From NCBI RefSeq assembly GCF_000283155.1, contig NW_004454207.1:2999869-3063868 (forward strand): DNA of 64,000 bases, written 5' to 3'. The stretch's first letter is position 1. Each line of letters opens with the position of its first letter. Below, piece after piece: positions 60,575-64,000 of this stretch. A model generated the notes under the pieces. It was not told where the DNA came from. It was given only the letters and a program-made list of their open reading frames with translations, and did not search any database. Origin of the DNA: Ceratotherium simum simum. Lineage: Eukaryota > Chordata > Mammalia > Perissodactyla > Rhinocerotidae. The translations under genes were made by a program, and so were the position numbers.

Positions 60575-62065
60575 TTTTATCAACTACTTGAAGCATAAAG
60601 GTTGCTAAGGGATATAAAATAGACTATTTTAGATGTCAAGTCTTAAAAGGACCACTACCATCATCATTGAAAAAGATGCTAATAATTAGACATAAAATAA
60701 AACAATAAAAAAGCTATTGTTTTGAAATATTCCCTCAAGGATATGAAGCATTTGTGTAAATTCCACCCTTTCACCCATGAAGATGACTGTGACAGCGGAT
60801 GTGGGAAAAGGCATTGTTCAGAAGCCTGTTCCTGGTTTACTAGTGAGAATAGTCCCTGGCTTAGGGCTACAGCTGCCATGCACAGTCTCTGGTGACAGTC
60901 TTTCGCAGCCACTCCTGAAAATCCCCACATAGTTTGAAGTTGTGTATTTTAATTACAGAGGCAGGTTCTGAGAACCAAAAATGAAGCTACTTGAAAGAGC
61001 AGTAGGATATAGAATAGATCGTTGGGACTGGTAAATTTTAATTTTTGTGGTTTCAAAGTACTCATAAGTGTGGTGGGAAAGGGTTTTGGAGATGATCCTC
61101 AGCTTGTTAGAGGCCCTGTCATTTTTTCACCTACAGCCATTGTAGAGAATCCCACCTGAGTTCAAGAGTATTGTAGAAATACTCTCTATGAGCCTGGGTT
61201 GTTGTGTGTGAAAGTCAAAAAGAATGATGTATGTCTGTGTATACTGGTCATTATATACATGCACATACATACATATGTATGTGTAGTATAAATTTATCTC
61301 TACAAATGCCTAAAGTGATGAAAGTGATGGGGGTAGTTTAAAATATTAAGCACAAATTGGGGCTGAGACACTGATCAGAGAAAAATGATCTGTAATACTG
61401 AGAAGGAGCCATCTGTCATGGCTGGAGGCTCGAGCAGAGAAGAGATAAGTGGGGAGGCCCCAGGAACAGACGGGGAGGCTTGAAGCCCCACACAGAGCAG
61501 AGGGTCCAACAGCTGGGGCTGATTAATCCAGATGGCTGACTGTTACGTCATGTGTCAGATTACACCAAATGAGCAGCTAAACCTTCCAAGCAAGTTCAGG
61601 CCAACATGGAGGTGCTTCCCAGATGGTGTTCACCTTGGAATTCCATGAGGGATGAAAACACTGCTCAACTCTGCCTTGTTGTCCTCTACAGAAAGAGCAG
61701 GGGGAAGAGGTATGAGCTCTTACAGCCCCTTCTTTATTCTCAAGGTAAATGGGAGTAGAGAGGGAGAGAAATTGAGCTTTTAAAGAAGCTTCTTGACCTC
61801 TGTTTTTGTTCTGTTTCCTCTCTAAGTTACATTAGAGAGGGAAAGATAAGGAACTTCAATGTATGAAATTCAACCCAACAAAGTGATCCCATAGTCCAAG
61901 ATGTGGAAAAAAACGTTTCTGAGGACGAACTTGACCCACTCATGCTCTTAGTGCTCCCACAAGCACTTCAAACAACATATCAGAAGCTGAACTTGACACC
62001 TGTCCCCTCTCCGGCATTTCCTTCAAGTCTGAAACCAAGCTGTTGATGCCCAGCTATAGCGTCAA
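60575..62065. other. Unassigned DNA
   Basis: No gene recognised. A short TACA/TATG simple stretch with a self-complementary core lies at 61,255-61,285. Confidence 0.3.
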
Positions 62066-62385
62066 TTACCGAGGCTTGCAGATTCTATCTCGTTAGCATC
62101 TCTGGAAACCATCTGACTTCTCCATCTCCATTGCAATCGCTTAATTCCGACCTTCATTAAGTCCTGCCTGGACTGTTACAATTGTTTCTTCTACTGGCCT
62201 CTTTACTCCAATGCATTCTTTCCATAGCTTCCAGAATAATCTTTTAAAAACTCAAATCTGTTCATATTATTTTCCTGCTTACAACTCTTGTATGGCCGCC
62301 CATTCTCAAAGGTTTTTAAATTTTTCTTTTGCCCTGACAGACACAGTACAGATGAAATTCATCAGAGTAACAGAATCCTACAGGC
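62066..62385. repeat. Old LINE-like (L2?) segment
   Basis: 'cctgcctggactgttacaat', 'tactggcctctttactccaa', 'cttccagaataatcttttaa' and 'ttttcctgcttacaactctt' follow a very common old mammalian repeat that I place in L2 with limited confidence. Confidence 0.45.
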
Positions 62386-62544
62386 ATAGTCGGATTTTAA
62401 CTATGCCCTCCTTTCCCCCCAGGGAAATAAATCTCAGCACAGTGAGTCATCGTGACTCATTACAAGGTATGGTGTAGATTACATAGACTAGGCAATGTGC
62501 ACACTTGCCTTTGTGCTAGGTAAAACAAATTACTTCCCTCTCAC

Positions 62545-62705
62545 AAAAGGATACATGTTGGTCCCAATGTTAATTTCTTAGTTGTGATCAATGTACCATG
62601 GTTACAGAAGATGTTAACACTAGGGGAGGCTGGGTGAAAGGTATGTGAGAACTCTGCACTGTCTTTGCAACTCTTCTGTAAATCTAAAATCATTTCACAA
62701 TGTTA
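62545..62705 (+). repeat. L1 LINE 3'-UTR fragment
   Basis: 'atcaatgtaccatggttaca', 'agatgttaacactaggggag', 'gctgggtgaaaggtatgtga' and 'ttctgtaaatctaaaatcat' match an older L1 3' end. Confidence 0.65.
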
Positions 62706-63463
62706 CTATTACCTATGTTCTTGATGTTATTTACGTCTATTATATCTGAATAGTGGAAATACCACATAATGGTGTGCTTCTGTGTGTCTCTCCCCAACTC
62801 CACATTCACTGATATCTAGTGGGTGGTTTTATATCAGACAATATGGGTATCTGCACCATGGCAATTGTAATATTATAAACATTTATCAGCATACCAAAGC
62901 AGCCAGATGTTACTCTCTGTGCCTGAAAATGTAAAAATATTGATAAATATGGGTTGCCAAAAGTGCGAGAGAGAAGAGAAAATGGCAACTGTGAAAGCCA
63001 GCTCCCCCTTTCTCTGCAAGAGCTGTAAGCCTCGTGCTTATGGGGGTTTCAGAGTTGCTGGACAGCCAGGACACAGGCGTATGACTGAGATCCCTGTGCT
63101 GCTCCTGGCACCCAGGAGGGCGGGACGTGGAACCCACATTTGAGATCCTGAAAAATCTGAGCACTGGGGATGGGCATGGACACGGTAAGCCAAGCAGGAA
63201 GATCCCCATAATTTTAACCACTGTGAGTAAATTGAGAAACACCCAAAATACTTAAAACTTGGCATCAGGGACAGGGCTCATCAGTTCCACATAGCAGCTC
63301 CCAACATAACATTTTCCAGCATGGTTTTCTGTCTGTTAAACACCCATTACATGTCCGTTAAATGATATTATTCTGTGCCAAAATCATCAGAAAGATTTAG
63401 TGTATGGAGAGAAAAGGAACACTTCCAGTGACCACACATCCTGATACCGGCTCAACACAAGGT
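62706..63463. other. Unassigned DNA
   Basis: No gene or repeat recognised. Short overlapping frames between 62,907 and 63,265 lack any domain. Confidence 0.3.
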
Positions 63464-64000
63464 TGACATAAGGGAAGCCATATTATAGAAAAGAAGCCAT
63501 ATTGTAACTTTGAATGACTTCTGATTAACTAACCCAGCTGGATATGCACCCTCCAGGAGATATACATGCTCTGTAGATTTTATGGCCCCTGCTTGTGTTT
63601 GTACCTCCCAGCTGCGATAAGACGATAACTTTGTTCTTTTGAGTTCCTTAGGAATGTGATGACCCCCGGACCGAGAGTCTATGCTGATAGCCGTCATCCA
63701 TGACAACTGAAAGATCTGGTGTAGCGACTCCCAGTCTGTAACACCAGAGGGTCAACATTCCTAACCCCTTCCCCTACAACCCACTGGCCTATATAACTGC
63801 TTCAAGATTCTGTGCACCACATAAGATAGTTCTTTAGGCCACTAGTCCACCGTCTTCTGATCAGCTAGCTCATCGCTTGATAAAACCCCCTTTCTCTGCC
63901 ATCATCTTGCCTCTTGATGAATTGGCTTTTGTCTTGCAGCAAGCAGATTGTGTCCAGAGTGGGTTGTTGAAAATGTTCACCATCCAGATCGTTCATGGCA
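63464..64000 (+). mobile_element. Probable ERV1-type LTR running to the window end
   Basis: Starts TGACATAAGGGAAGCCATAT, has a TATA box in GGCCTATATAACTGC near 63,787, then a promoter-proximal segment and 'ctctgccatcatcttgcctc', 'gatgaattggcttttgtctt', 'cagcaagcagattgtgtcca', which look like R/U5. Whether 63,955-64,000 is still LTR or is already flank cannot be decided from the window. Confidence 0.55.

Overview
This is non-coding mammalian nuclear DNA. The tRNA-derived SINEs (A-box/B-box head followed by an A-rich tail) are of the equine-repeat (ERE) type, which places the source in Perissodactyla. The particular ERE variants look to me more like rhinoceros/tapir than horse, but that is recollection and not tested. 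I found no convincing protein-coding gene, rRNA, tRNA gene or CRISPR array.

Region 1 (1-23,325) is the remarkable part: one continuous tandem array, still running at the left window edge, built from a roughly 58-bp monomer (about 390-400 copies by estimate). Monomers are grouped into blocks of about 515 bp (9 monomers) and about 650 bp (11 monomers). These blocks form a larger unit of about 2.7 kb (one 650-bp block plus four 515-bp blocks), which alternates with shortened versions of about 1.15, 1.64 and 2.06 kb. Most monomers carry an acceptor-like TTTTTGCAG and a donor-like CAGGTAAGT about 8 bp apart. Two ERE SINEs with clear target-site duplications interrupt the array. Between about 13.3 and 17.3 kb the array changes composition (more G+C, more CpG) and contains two copies about 2.78 kb apart that are much more alike than their neighbours. 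The right edge (22.3-23.3 kb) has one inverted monomer that makes a hairpin, then simpler monomers without higher-order structure.

Region 2 (23.3-64 kb) is ordinary interspersed-repeat landscape: old L2 and MIR pieces, L1 fragments (including a long minus-strand L1 at about 39-41 kb interrupted by an LTR), MLT1/MST-type MaLR LTRs, hAT-type non-autonomous DNA transposons with 8-bp target duplications, four more ERE SINEs, and four related minus-strand solo LTRs at 25.6, 49.3, 51.1 and 53.0 kb. A 900-base run of N lies at 37,874-38,773. A further LTR with a TATA box runs to the window end. The stretches between these are listed as unassigned.

There is no gene system to connect. The biological interest is the structure and evolution of the 58-bp array. 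All repeat family names are from memory of consensus sequences and were not checked with a repeat library; element boundaries are approximate unless a target duplication is given.
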